DNA of 35,391 nt from Euryarchaeota archaeon ADurb.BinA087 (GTDB taxonomy: Archaea > Halobacteriota > Methanomicrobia > Methanomicrobiales > Methanospirillaceae). Position 1 is the first letter of the stretch. Every line of letters begins with the position of its first letter. Positions 23,107-31,841 of the stretch are shown piece after piece. Location: positions 1-35,391 of the forward strand of contig MVZQ01000008.1 of NCBI GenBank assembly GCA_002068435.1, written 5' to 3'. The notes beneath the pieces are model-generated. The model had not been told where the DNA came from. It ran no database searches and was given only the letters and a program-made list of their open reading frames with translations. The position numbers and the translations under genes were made by a program.

Positions 23107-26100
23107 ATGATTCACAGAACTACATATCTCGTGACGATAGCACTCCTGTTCATACTCCTCGGGGTAGGGACCGCGGCTGCTCTGACCTGGCAGAACCAAA
23201 CCGTGGATTCGGGAGGATATGGTGAGTATTCATCGATAGCGCTCAGCGTGGGGGGCGAACCACGGGTGAGCTATTATGACCGGGCACACGGAGATCTCAG
23301 GTTTGCAAAGAACAACTACGATGGCGGGGGATGGAGAATCGAGACGGTGGATTCCGCAGGGGATGTGGGGCTGTACAGCTCCCTTGCCCTGACCGATGCC
23401 GGAACTCCCTGCATCAGTTATTATGACTATACCAATGGCAACCTGAAGTATGCGGCATACAGCGGCTCTGCCTGGACCATCCAGACCGTGGATTCCGCAG
23501 GGGATGTGGGGCTGTATACCTCGATCACGCTCAACAACTACGGGGAACCCTGCATCAGTTATTACGATCAGACGAACGGAGACCTGAAGTATGCGGTGCA
23601 CTCTTCATCAGGCTGGACCATCCAGACCTTAGATTCCGCAGGGGATGTGGGACAATACGGGTCCCTTGCCCGGGACTACGCTGACGAGCCCTGCATCAGT
23701 TACTTCGATGCCACGAATTATCGCCTGAAATATGCGGTATTCAACGGTGCCGTCTGGCAGATCCAGACCGTGGACGCAGCCGGTTTTGCCGGGATGTTTA
23801 CCTCCCTGGCAATGGATATCTACGGCAGACCCCGGATCAGCTGCTACGACATGGCCAATGCGGACCTGCTCTACGCGGCGTATAACAGCTCAGCCTGGCA
23901 GATCCAGACGCCGGATGCCACCGGGGCGGTCGGCAAGTACAGCTCGCTCCGGCTGGACGGCTCCGGCTCTCCCCGCATCAGCTACTATGATGAGACAAAC
24001 CAGGATCTGAAATATGCCGCCCTGAACGGATCGTCCTGGCAGGTTGATACCGTCGATACGGCTGGCGTCGTCGGGCAGTACACGTCCGTTGTGCTGGATG
24101 GTGCCGGAAATCCCCAGATCAGCTACTATAACGGAACCGCGGGTGCCCTCAAGGTCGCCCATCCGCCGCTTCCGGCTCCCACCGTCACTTCCATGAATCC
24201 ACCGAATGGAGTCCTGGGGTATACGTTCGCTGCAACCATTACCGGCACCCATTTCCACCCCGGGGCATCGGTCAAGCTTTCCAAGGCAGGGTATCCGGAC
24301 ATCTGGGGAACAGGGGTCGTGGTCACCTCGCCGACCACGATCACCTGTACCTTCATCATCAAGGCAACGGAACCGGTTGACTACCGGGACGTCGTCGTTA
24401 CCAATGCCGATGGGCAATCGGGGAGCCTGACCAATGGCTTTGCCATCATCAGGCAGAGTACCGGCGGCCTGAACTGGGCTGTCGAAACGGTGGATTCCGC
24501 GGGAGATGTCGGCTGGAGCACATCGATGGAACTGGACCAGTCCGGCAGACCCCGGATCAGCTACCTCGACTGGTCCAATCCTGCTCTGAAGTACGCAGAA
24601 TATAACGGTTCGGGCTGGCAGATCACCACCGTGGAGAGACCCGGTGCAGTCTGGGAGGGAACGTCACTGGCACTGGATAGTGCCGGAAAACCACGGATCG
24701 CGTACCAGGACCGGGCAGCCGGGGCGCTGAAGTATGCCTCGTATAATGGTACATCATGGCAGACCTCCTTGGTAGCTCCTGACGGGAATTATGGCGGGGA
24801 TGCGTCGATGGTATTGGATCCAGCGACCGGAAACCCGCGGATTGCCTATAAAGATTATGCAGGTTCCGTCCTGAAATACACGTCGTATAACGGCTCAGCA
24901 TGGCAGATCCAGTCAGTGGGGATGTATGCCTATGACATCTCCCTTGCGCTGGATCATACCGGCAGACCCCACATCAGCTTCAATGACGGGTCGGGTCATC
25001 TGCAGTATGCTTCCTGGACCGGCTCGGCCTGGAACATCCAGATGGTCGATTCCAAGGCAGGTTTCGGCACATCGCTTGCGCTGGACAGCTCCGATACCCC
25101 CCGTATCGCTTATGGTGATCAATTTGGAGGGGTCCTGAAATATGCGGAATATAATGGCACGGCGTGGCACATTTCCACCCTTGACAGCGGGTATTCTGGA
25201 CTCTCCACATCCCTCGCCCTGGACAGTAAGGGACATCCCTGCATCGCGTATACCGGTCCTTCGGAGTCTTCCCTGAAGTACGCGGAATACAACGGCTCGG
25301 CCTGGAATCTCCAGACCATCGACATCGCCGCCTCTGTAGAAACCGGGCTTGACATATCCCTGGCCCTCGACAAGAGCGACAATGTCCATATCAGCTACCG
25401 GTACATGCAGTCGATAAATCCCACAACGAACTGCGACCTGAAGTATGCCAGAGGAACGCGTATCGTCCCCGCACCCGTCCCGGGTGGTACCCAACCGACC
25501 ATCCCCCTTCCGAATTATACCCGGCCGGAAGTAGAAAGGTGGAACGTCACCAGGCCGGACGTGGAAAAGTGGAATGTAACCAGCCCCGAAGTAACAGAAT
25601 GGAACGTCACCAGGCCGGATGTGGAAAAGTGGAACGTTACCCGCCCTGAGGTAACAGAATGGAACGTCACCAGGCCGGACGTGGAAAAGTGGAACGTTAC
25701 CCGGCCGGAGGTAGAAAAGGGGAACTTCTCCCATCCAACCTACCCCGGTTCTTTGCCATACCCCATACACACGATAAGCGGGGTCATCCCGAATGAAGGC
25801 ACCGTCGGCACCGAGTTTACCATATCCGGGACAGGGTTTGGTCACCTGCAGGGGGAGGTCCTGCTGGGACCTGATCCCTGCGAAGTGCTGGCGTGGAACA
25901 CTACCATGATCGTGTGCAGGATTGTCGAGCCATTGCAGATGGGTGAGTACAATGTGACGGTGCTTGTCAGGGACCAGCCGGTCACCTTCACCGGGTTTAC
26001 CATGCGGGAACCGCTCATCATTCCGGCAGATACTCCATCAGGCCTGCTCTATGATAACGAAACCGTTACGATTCCCGGGGATTTCTTTGGCGATGAAAAA

Positions 26101-27273
26101 GGAGAGGTGTCTCTTATTGCCCCTGGCGGGGAGGCCACAACGGCCACTGTGGTGGAGTGGACCATGACCTCCATTCGCTTCGAGATCCCCCCGGCACTTG
26201 CCGGCATCAACGGCACCCATGTGCTCAAGGTCGAGAACGGGGTCGGCGATGCATTACGGCTTGTCTACATCGATAATAGCATGCCTGGGGACATGCAGGA
26301 CCATGCCTATATCGGCGACAAGAGCCACAAATGTGCCGCCGGCACTTCGTTCAACGGGTCGTTCTATGTCTTCTACTCAATACCCGATTGTGTGTTCTGT
26401 ACCAATTCCAATCGCATCATCATGAAGAAAATAACCTATGAGGGATATGGTTACGATATCAGCGTCTCTGGAAAATACAGCTCGATCCCGGACGGCACCA
26501 CCGATGCGGCCGTAGTGCCAATGGTGATCGGGGACAAGTTGTGGGTATTCTGTACCGGGCAGAACGGCAATCTGTACTACTGGAGATGGAACGAGACCGC
26601 TCATGACAGCAAATGGAACCGTATCTCGGACGTAACCACGGATCATAATTGGGAGATTGCGCCCGTGTACAATACCATCACCCACCGGATTGAGGTCTAC
26701 TATGAGCATGGCAGAACACTCAACCGGGTATACAGTGATGACTACGGAGTCACCTGGATCAAAGGAGGCGAGGTGACCGGAGTCGGATCTATCACGACAC
26801 CACCGAGCGCGGTGTTCTACCAGAGGAACGCAACTGACTATGTGACGCTTCTGGCGATAGGGAACGCGACGAACCAGGGGTATGTCTATGATGTCAAGGA
26901 TGGAGCAGTGATCGCCACGCGGCTGTCATTCGGAACCGTGAATGGGCGTCCTTTCATCTATGATACGGGCTATTTCCATGATGAATTCCACCTGTTCTGG
27001 CGCCAGGCCGACAATGCGGATGTCATCTTTAAGGGCATGTACCGGTGGAACAATGATGCATGGGGGCCGACTGAAAAATACGGCTGTTACTCGGGCGATC
27101 CCACGGACTGGTGCTGGAGGAGCGACTGGCCGGTCAACGCAGCGTTCTGGGAACCTGCCGGGTACAATGGCTATTTCGAGTTCCAGTTCTGGGGATATGA
27201 TGGGCACTGGGCACTGAATACCGTGGGACTGCCCTGCCCACCGTGGCCCGGTTGTAAAGGGATCTGCTGCTGA
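23107..27273 (+). CDS. Giant secreted protein with two seven-unit propeller-like arrays, TIG domains and a sequon-rich stalk
   Basis: Surface protein of 1388 aa. A signal peptide (TIALLFILLGVGTAAA) is followed by seven units of about 47 residues (TVDSAGDVGLYSSLAL, CISYYDxTNGxLKYA, GSAWxIQ), a TIG domain (about 356-450), seven more such units (456-790), seven decapeptides of RPDVEKWNVT type (806-875), two TIG-like domains (882-1058) and a third BNR/propeller-like region to the end. Seven units per array suggest two seven-bladed propellers. The protein ends in a Cys-rich tail, CPPWPGCKGICC. No membrane anchor is seen. DNA of units 2-4 is nearly identical (period 141 bp), a sign of recent duplication. 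Probable role: binding at the cell surface; ligand unknown. It sits behind the other giant protein but has its own promoter. Confidence 0.88.
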   Translation: MIHRTTYLVTIALLFILLGVGTAAALTWQNQTVDSGGYGEYSSIALSVGGEPRVSYYDRAHGDLRFAKNNYDGGGWRIETVDSAGDVGLYSSLALTDAGTPCISYYDYTNGNLKYAAYSGSAWTIQTVDSAGDVGLYTSITLNNYGEPCISYYDQTNGDLKYAVHSSSGWTIQTLDSAGDVGQYGSLARDYADEPCISYFDATNYRLKYAVFNGAVWQIQTVDAAGFAGMFTSLAMDIYGRPRISCYDMANADLLYAAYNSSAWQIQTPDATGAVGKYSSLRLDGSGSPRISYYDETNQDLKYAALNGSSWQVDTVDTAGVVGQYTSVVLDGAGNPQISYYNGTAGALKVAHPPLPAPTVTSMNPPNGVLGYTFAATITGTHFHPGASVKLSKAGYPDIWGTGVVVTSPTTITCTFIIKATEPVDYRDVVVTNADGQSGSLTNGFAIIRQSTGGLNWAVETVDSAGDVGWSTSMELDQSGRPRISYLDWSNPALKYAEYNGSGWQITTVERPGAVWEGTSLALDSAGKPRIAYQDRAAGALKYASYNGTSWQTSLVAPDGNYGGDASMVLDPATGNPRIAYKDYAGSVLKYTSYNGSAWQIQSVGMYAYDISLALDHTGRPHISFNDGSGHLQYASWTGSAWNIQMVDSKAGFGTSLALDSSDTPRIAYGDQFGGVLKYAEYNGTAWHISTLDSGYSGLSTSLALDSKGHPCIAYTGPSESSLKYAEYNGSAWNLQTIDIAASVETGLDISLALDKSDNVHISYRYMQSINPTTNCDLKYARGTRIVPAPVPGGTQPTIPLPNYTRPEVERWNVTRPDVEKWNVTSPEVTEWNVTRPDVEKWNVTRPEVTEWNVTRPDVEKWNVTRPEVEKGNFSHPTYPGSLPYPIHTISGVIPNEGTVGTEFTISGTGFGHLQGEVLLGPDPCEVLAWNTTMIVCRIVEPLQMGEYNVTVLVRDQPVTFTGFTMREPLIIPADTPSGLLYDNETVTIPGDFFGDEKGEVSLIAPGGEATTATVVEWTMTSIRFEIPPALAGINGTHVLKVENGVGDALRLVYIDNSMPGDMQDHAYIGDKSHKCAAGTSFNGSFYVFYSIPDCVFCTNSNRIIMKKITYEGYGYDISVSGKYSSIPDGTTDAAVVPMVIGDKLWVFCTGQNGNLYYWRWNETAHDSKWNRISDVTTDHNWEIAPVYNTITHRIEVYYEHGRTLNRVYSDDYGVTWIKGGEVTGVGSITTPPSAVFYQRNATDYVTLLAIGNATNQGYVYDVKDGAVIATRLSFGTVNGRPFIYDTGYFHDEFHLFWRQADNADVIFKGMYRWNNDAWGPTEKYGCYSGDPTDWCWRSDWPVNAAFWEPAGYNGYFEFQFWGYDGHWALNTVGLPCPPWPGCKGICC
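25522..25731 (+). repeat. Seven tandem 30-bp repeats encoding N-glycosylation-sequon decapeptides
   Basis: Seven consecutive 10-residue units, consensus RP(D/E)V(E/T)(K/E)WNVT, each carrying an N-x-T/S sequon (the last reads NFS). Two forms, ending EKWNVT and TEWNVT, alternate in the middle. The segment would be an extended, heavily glycosylated stalk between the propeller pair and the TIG domains. Confidence 0.9.
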
Positions 27274-27283
27274 CGTGCATCCC

Positions 27284-27304
27284 TTTTTCATTTTTTCATT
27301 TTTT
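27284..27304 (+). terminator. Triple oligo-T terminator
   Basis: T5, T6 and T6 runs in close succession begin about 11 bases after the TGA of the giant gene. This is a strong archaeal-type termination signal. Confidence 0.65.
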
Positions 27305-27352
27305 ACAAGAGGAGGACCTGGCTCCTTTTGTCTTTTACGAGACCAGAGTTCC

Positions 27353-27369
27353 CCCCTCGTGAAGAGGGG
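27353..27369. repeat. Short GC-rich hairpin
   Basis: CCCCTC, loop GTGAA, GAGGGG: a perfect 6-bp stem. A similar hairpin with a GAAGAGG core lies at 34589-34614, so the two may be diverged members of a small dispersed repeat. Confidence 0.45.
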
Positions 27370-27693
27370 TAGAAGCGGACTTTTGTGTTGCATAAACCGG
27401 GTCAAGAACGGCACTCAAAGGAAAAGGTGACAACCGGACGTCAGCCACGTCCAATTACCTGAAAACGGGGACAGATTACATGATTAACCTCACTCTTCCT
27501 CCCGTTCTGGGAGTGTTGACGGTCAGAAGATCTTCATCAGTCATACCAGCAAGGTCTCCCACACTCGCATCAGGCAGACCGGGCATTCACTTTTATCCCC
27601 TCACAGGACCAATGATAATAGTGTCGGAAACAATCGGGGCACTTTCAATGCCTTTTTTTGACATCCGGTCATAAGTAATCCCGGAGTATGCTT

Positions 27694-27703
27694 CGATATA
27701 TCC
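27694..27703 (+). promoter_or_regulatory. TATA box of the zinc-ribbon miniprotein gene
   Basis: CGATATATCC, centred about 21-25 bases before the ATG at 27719; a leaderless or near-leaderless transcript would result. Confidence 0.45.
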
Positions 27704-27718
27704 TCCTTGTGCGGGGAT

Positions 27719-27964
27719 ATGAAAAAATGGGTTTGTGGCTTCCCAAAAACCACCGGAATGAAAAAGACAATGATGAAAAATTCCATAAAACCATCGGTAA
27801 CAGGAACGCGGTCCGGCTATGTGATCCGTTTTACCTGCCCGGAGTGTCATCATGAGAATGCAATCGTGATCAATATGCCAAAGTCGTATTACAAAGAGAG
27901 CAGGGATGGGACCTGTGCCAAGTGCAGGAAACATTTCACCGTCCTGACACCGGGCCAGAATTAG
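27719..27964 (+). CDS. Zinc-ribbon miniprotein (81 aa)
   Basis: A basic N-terminal half of low complexity (MKKTMMKNS) is followed by a zinc ribbon: FTCPECHHENAIVINMP, then GTCAKCRKHFTVL, i.e. two CxxC pairs about 30 residues apart. Such proteins bind nucleic acid or partner proteins. The ATG at 27719 was chosen because of the TATA spacing; a start at the Met near 27758 would give 68 residues and also leave the ribbon whole. It stands alone between intergenic regions. Function unknown. Confidence 0.6.
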   Translation: MKKWVCGFPKTTGMKKTMMKNSIKPSVTGTRSGYVIRFTCPECHHENAIVINMPKSYYKESRDGTCAKCRKHFTVLTPGQN

Positions 27965-28405
27965 ATTTCACCCCCATTCCCCGATCCCCCTTTTTAAACA
28001 TATTTTGCATCGAAACCCTGCCCTTGCAACCCCTTCTCCCTTCACGCAGCCCGGAAGCCCTGCTCGTTGTCGGGTGGGAACAGGGGGAAATCCCAGCATT
28101 ACTTTTAATTATGCAAAAGTCCCCCGTTTTGAGAGGGCGGCATCAAGAAGGTCGATTTGATCAGGCCTGTACCTTGAGTGCGGTGGATCAAGGTACTCCA
28201 AAACGTTATTTTAAACTACGTCACTGTTCCACATTCATCTTCTTCCATATGTTTCCATTGCGTCGATTCTGATACTCCTGACAATCCTTTGAAAGCTCCT
28301 CCTCATAGGTACAAATAATATCCGTGAATATAGACTTTGGAATACTACTATACCAATGAACAGTGGATGATGGTATATCAAACAAAGCACAAACGGGAGA
28401 TTGGA
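27965..28405. other. Intergenic region before the methyltransferase gene
   Basis: No gene is supportable. It holds the 9-bp hairpin at 28169-28196 and, around 28330-28350, AT-rich sequence suitable for a promoter. A run of ATG-started codons from 28337 is in frame with the methyltransferase and could extend it by 23 residues. Confidence 0.45.
28169..28196 (+). repeat. Perfect 9-bp hairpin upstream of the methyltransferase gene
   Basis: GTACCTTGA, 10-base loop, TCAAGGTAC. It lies about 210 bases before the ATG at 28406. A regulatory site or leader structure is possible; there is no T run directly after it. Confidence 0.5.
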
Positions 28406-29212
28406 ATGGGGGATCACCACCAGTTTGGATCGGGAGAAACCGAAGAAGCCGTTTTGCACCGGCTGCGGTTGCTTGAACGGGTCTATGATCCAGTGACTAC
28501 CCGGCATCTTGAGACACTCGGGGTAGCCAGGGGATGGAACTGTCTTGAGGTAGGGGCAGGTGCAGGATCAATCGCCACATGGCTGTCAGCGAAAGCAGGA
28601 CCTGAAGGGAAGATTGTTGCAACGGATATCAACACCCGGTTCCTGCACCAGATCGTTAATCCGAATATCGAGATCCGCCAGCATGATATCCTCGCTGATC
28701 CCCTGGAGGAAAATCAGTACGACCTGGTCCATTGCCGGACCCTGCTCATGTGGCTTCGTGATCCCGGGAAGGCACTCCGGAAGATGGCTGATGCGGTCCG
28801 GCCGGGAGGATGGCTGATGCTGGATGAGATCGATTATGGGTCGATCCTGTCGGTCGAATCCTCGAACCCGTCCGCTGCTGCTTTTTCTGATACCTGGCGG
28901 ATGGGAATCGAGTTTCTCAGAAAGAACAGGATAGTCGATCCCTATTTCGGCCGTCGGGTCCGGAACCTCATCGACCAGCTTGGATTCATCGAGGGAAAAA
29001 ACGAAGGATGGACCCGGATATGCCGGGGAGGAGAACCCATGGCACAGTTCGATCTGGCAGCGGTCCAGATGGCGGCACAACCGATGATCAACGCCGGATT
29101 AATTGGACCGGAAAAGCTCGAGATGATGCAGGGGCTCCTCATGGACATGACCTTCGACTACCCCGGGCTGACGATGTTCAGTGCATGGGGCAGGAAGCCG
29201 GGAGAGCGATAA
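28406..29212 (+). CDS. SAM-dependent class I methyltransferase
   Basis: Protein of 268 aa with a Rossmann-type methyltransferase core: motif I LEVGAGAGSIATWL (about 47-60), acidic ribose-binding residue in VATDIN (Asp74), RQHDIL, LVHCRTLLMWL, and VRPGGWLMLDEIDYG after motif III. The head (ERVYDPVTTRHLETLGV) matches the group of ubiE-like small-molecule methyltransferases common in bacteria and methanogens. The substrate cannot be read from sequence. The ATG at 28406 follows GGGAG by 6-7 bases; an in-frame ATG at 28337 is possible but adds no recognised sequence. No operon partner. Confidence 0.87.
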   Translation: MGDHHQFGSGETEEAVLHRLRLLERVYDPVTTRHLETLGVARGWNCLEVGAGAGSIATWLSAKAGPEGKIVATDINTRFLHQIVNPNIEIRQHDILADPLEENQYDLVHCRTLLMWLRDPGKALRKMADAVRPGGWLMLDEIDYGSILSVESSNPSAAAFSDTWRMGIEFLRKNRIVDPYFGRRVRNLIDQLGFIEGKNEGWTRICRGGEPMAQFDLAAVQMAAQPMINAGLIGPEKLEMMQGLLMDMTFDYPGLTMFSAWGRKPGER

Positions 29213-29374
29213 GGCAATTTGGATTCCTTTTCGATGCGGTATCAAGTCAGGAACTAACTCTGAAGATCGATCAGCACAATAGTTCCCTGAAGGCACATAA
29301 AAGCCGATTAGTTGCCTCTTCGATGAGAAATACTCATTTTTTAAAAAGTAGTATTCGGGATAATCCTCTGAATC

Positions 29375-30076
29375 TTACCATTCAAACCGTGCAGCGTAAT
29401 CAGATACCACGAATTGTGCACTCGCTCCCACTCCATTCCTGATCGACAGAACGATACTCAATCCACGGTTGAAGGCATACCACTCCTCGAGATCAATAAT
29501 CTGGATCGTCGTGCTCGTGCTGGAGAAGGTGATGGGAATTGTTTTGACTATGGATGGTCCATTCATCACCTGTACCTGGTATACCTCAGGCCAGGCATGA
29601 CCGCCAGAACTCATCAACGACATATGCTCAACGGCAATATATCTGACCCGTGGCTGGACCCCTCCTGTCTTCAATTGATAGCTGGGTAAAGGACAGAATA
29701 TCTCCGCGTTTGGATAAGCCGAGTACACCTTCGGATCAAGAATGATCCAAAAACCCATGTTTGAATAAGAAACCGATGAAATATCATAATCAGATGCTGC
29801 TACCGCACTAGTGCCATGCATGAAGATGGTATCATAATTGGTGTAAGCACTGCCATCGAGCACCGGGCTTTGCGTATCGATACTGCCACCTTCTCTTGAC
29901 TCGGTTGAGGCAACGATGGTATCCGCTGAAGCTCCGGATGGGATAAATGTTGCATCATCCGCTCCGCTGCTGAGGATGTCCTCATCAGTATCCACAGAGT
30001 TTTTTTCTGCCAGTACAGGCATTGCCATGAGCATTACCATGAATACTCCGAGTAACACTACCCTCATACATTTCAT
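29375..30076 (-). CDS. Secreted protein of unknown function (233 aa)
   Basis: A signal peptide (VVLLGVFMVMLMAMPVLA, cleavage after about residue 23) is followed by an Asp/Ser-rich linker (VDTDEDILSSGADD) and a roughly 160-residue beta-rich domain with no recognisable family (GFWIILDPKVYSAYPN, RYIAVEHMSLMSSGGHAW, YAFNRGLSIVLSIRNGVG). No Cys pairs, membrane anchor or repeats. The ATG at 30076 is preceded by GAGGTG with 6-base spacing, which decides it over an internal ATG three codons later. It is divergent from the cassette at 30706 and convergent with the methyltransferase gene. Probably an extracellular or surface-associated protein. Confidence 0.75.
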   Translation of the reverse strand: MKCMRVVLLGVFMVMLMAMPVLAEKNSVDTDEDILSSGADDATFIPSGASADTIVASTESREGGSIDTQSPVLDGSAYTNYDTIFMHGTSAVAASDYDISSVSYSNMGFWIILDPKVYSAYPNAEIFCPLPSYQLKTGGVQPRVRYIAVEHMSLMSSGGHAWPEVYQVQVMNGPSIVKTIPITFSSTSTTIQIIDLEEWYAFNRGLSIVLSIRNGVGASAQFVVSDYAARFEW

Positions 30077-30103
30077 CTTTCACACCTCATTTTGGGGATA
30101 CAA

Positions 30104-30705
30104 TCCGCGAGACAGCAGTGGATAAACCGGAGAACAGAGGAATAGTTCTTCGAGGAGTGTATCAACTCCACCCCACCCTGGTATTTGTATCTCAATGCCT
30201 ACTTCTCTGGTTCTGGAATAATAATCTTGTGTCGATGCTCTGAAGGAAACGGTGATCCCTCCTTGAACATCTCGAACGGCAAGTAGTGATCAGCCCATTC
30301 TCACCGGATCATCGCAGGATTAAGAACCCTGGCAATTGCTCATCGCAACCCTCATTGTGCGAACCCCTTTCTTCCTTGGAGCAGCAACGGGGCTTTCACC
30401 AAAAATGCTTGTTCAAAACAAGGTGTAATCTTGATGGAAAAAAGGATCCCCCGATCCAGGGAACCGAAATGAGCAACTGCATCGCTCACCATTGTTTCCG
30501 GATCAGAAACAAACTGTTTCTCCTTCAGAAACACATGAACCGAACATTCACGGAGAAACACGTCGGTTTTTCCAACCGGAATTACACGTTATTTTAACGA
30601 CGGAGACTACCCATTTTTCCGCCGTGAAAATTCTGGTGCGCATCAATTCGCTTTGATTCCGATTTCCGGCTCAAAATGAGCCCTGATCGACACCCGGGGT
30701 AAAAG
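30104..30705. other. Long intergenic region between divergent genes
   Basis: About 600 bases without a supportable gene; open frames on both strands are short and unlike proteins. It holds the promoter of the secreted protein (TTTATCC near 30119 on the minus strand) and the tandem palindromes at 30493-30533. Confidence 0.45.
30493..30533. repeat. Two tandem TGTTTC-N7-GAAACA palindromes, 22-bp period
   Basis: TGTTTC/GAAACA at 30493-30511 and again at 30515-30533, each with a 7-base spacer, two turns of DNA apart. A further half-site (GAGAAACA) lies nearby. This is the arrangement of a dimer-binding regulator site; it stands about 170-210 bases before the TATA box of the downstream cassette. 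Confidence 0.7.
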
Positions 30706-30714
30706 TATATAAAA
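30706..30714 (+). promoter_or_regulatory. TATA box of the three-gene cassette
   Basis: TATATAAAA, a near-ideal archaeal TATA box with purine-rich bases before it. Transcription would start near 30735 and the leader would be about 35 bases. Confidence 0.75.
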
Positions 30715-30736
30715 GGTTCTGTGGTATCTGTTCTTC

Positions 30737-30754
30737 GCCCTCGGAACTGAGGGC
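30737..30754 (+). promoter_or_regulatory. Leader hairpin next to the ribosome site
   Basis: GCCCTC, loop GGAACT, GAGGGC: a perfect 6-bp stem at the 5' end of the transcript, directly before AGGAGA (about 30755-30760), the ribosome site of the first gene. It may protect the transcript end or modulate translation. Confidence 0.5.
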
Positions 30755-30768
30755 AGGAGAACCAAACT

Positions 30769-31272
30769 ATGGGAGATTTCATTCAACAGAGCGTCATAAA
30801 GACCGCAGTGCGGGAGCTCTCGGCACCGATCGCTGACATCACCAGCTTCAACACCCTGGTTTCCGGGATCATCTCCGGGAACCCCTGGGGGTGTACGGCA
30901 TATGATGTTGCCGGGGTCCCGCAGGACCCGGTCGCGATCAGCCGCCAGGGCTACACTGCCCGGATCGAATATGAGAACAACGAGGCGAAAGTGGTCGGGT
31001 ACACCTCTACCCGGGCCCCTACCGTCACGGCGTTCAACTCTGCCGTGACTGCGATCATGGCCAATACCGCCCTTGCGACCGCCATGGGAGGCGACGCCAT
31101 CCACGTCGCCGGGGAGGACGGCTTTACGGCCACTCTCAAGTGCCACTCGGCTACCGGCGAGATCTACTATGTCACCTTCAGCCGCGAACAGGTCCGTGTC
31201 ACCTCGTACAGCGATGACGCGATTCTCGCGACCATCGAGACCTGGGCCGACACGAAGCCGGAACTGGCCTGA
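30769..31272 (+). CDS. Unrecognised soluble protein, first gene of the cassette (167 aa)
   Basis: The product is rich in Ala/Thr/Val and has no signal peptide, membrane helix or Cys cluster. The text reads as two similar alpha-beta halves: SAPIADITSFNTLVSGIISGNPWG followed by ARIEYENNEAKVVGYTSTRA, and APTVTAFNSAVTAIMANTAL followed by ATLKCHSATGEIYYVTFSRE. It may thus be an internal duplication of about 75 residues. A strong TATA box, leader hairpin and AGGAGA site suggest high expression, as for a structural or coat-like protein. Function unknown; a provirus or envelope-associated role is only a guess. Confidence 0.7.
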   Translation: MGDFIQQSVIKTAVRELSAPIADITSFNTLVSGIISGNPWGCTAYDVAGVPQDPVAISRQGYTARIEYENNEAKVVGYTSTRAPTVTAFNSAVTAIMANTALATAMGGDAIHVAGEDGFTATLKCHSATGEIYYVTFSREQVRVTSYSDDAILATIETWADTKPELA

Positions 31273-31301
31273 AGCCGTCCTGGTATATCCGGGGGAGGAT
31301 C

Positions 31302-31418
31302 ATGGATGAAGGGATCATGTTCGTCCTCGGCGTCTGCCTGGGGAGCCTGACCATGCTCGTCGTCATGCTCCGGATCATCATCCGGCTGCATGAGGGACAG
31401 GACCGGTGGAGGCCCTAG
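31302..31418 (+). CDS. Single-helix membrane miniprotein (38 aa)
   Basis: ATG at 31302, two bases after GGGGGAGGAT, a strong but closely placed ribosome site. The peptide is one hydrophobic helix (IMFVLGVCLGSLTMLVVML) followed by a basic-acidic tail ending in DRWRP and a stop at 31416-31418. It lies between two well-supported genes of the same transcript. The form recalls small holin- or anchor-like membrane proteins in phages; this is not evidence of function. Confidence 0.6.
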   Translation: MDEGIMFVLGVCLGSLTMLVVMLRIIIRLHEGQDRWRP

Positions 31419-31460
31419 CCCCCACCCCTCCTTCTGACATCCTCCCGGGAGTGCCTCATC

Positions 31461-31841
31461 ATGGAAGAAGACCTGGTCCAGATACTGGAGCTGCTGGCTG
31501 CTCTCGTGGCAGCCATCATCGCCTATTGGCAGCATCATAAAAAGACCGTTGCGGAGAACACTACCGGCGAGGTGATCGCGTTCTTCGACCCGAAGGATGA
31601 CTCGGTCACCACTCCCCCGGCACCCGTCCCGTCCCGGTCCTGGAAGATGAACGCAGAGACCCGCCGATGGGTGATCACCGGCCACGACCCGGCAACCCAG
31701 GGGGACCTCCTCCAGCAGATCGATACTGCGGAAGAACAGCAGCTTCCCCGCTACTACCTGACCTTCCCTGACCGGGGAGGCGGGTACTACGAGATCGAGT
31801 ACGGCCTGATGAAAGGATCCGGCACCGGGAAACCGGTGTGA
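31461..31841 (+). CDS. Membrane-anchored protein, third gene of the cassette (126 aa)
   Basis: The ATG at 31461 follows GGGAG by about 11 bases. An N-terminal helix (ILELLAALVAAIIAYW, residues 8-23) ends in HHKK, so the remainder is likely cytoplasmic or, with inverse orientation, outside. A Pro/Thr-rich linker (SVTTPPAPVPSRSW) leads to a compact C-terminal domain with QGDLLQQIDTAEEQQLPRYYLTFP and YYEIEYGLMKGSG. No family recognised. It ends directly at the hairpin terminator, closing the unit. Confidence 0.7.
   Translation: MEEDLVQILELLAALVAAIIAYWQHHKKTVAENTTGEVIAFFDPKDDSVTTPPAPVPSRSWKMNAETRRWVITGHDPATQGDLLQQIDTAEEQQLPRYYLTFPDRGGGYYEIEYGLMKGSGTGKPV

Larger units (their letters stand above)
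27274..27718. other. Intergenic region after the giant gene
   Basis: No gene is supportable. It contains the T-rich terminator, the small hairpin at 27353-27369 and the promoter of the zinc-ribbon miniprotein. An open frame at 27480-27674 lacks a ribosome site and looks non-coding. Confidence 0.5.

Noticed and set aside
25522-25731. 30-bp tandem repeats as a possible CRISPR array
   Set aside because: There are no spacers; the units are contiguous, in frame, and encode a periodic peptide.
24913-25845. 310-codon minus-strand frame opposite the second giant gene
   Set aside because: Its apparent repeats (PGDVPFCY-like) are mirror images of the decapeptide and propeller repeats on the coding strand.
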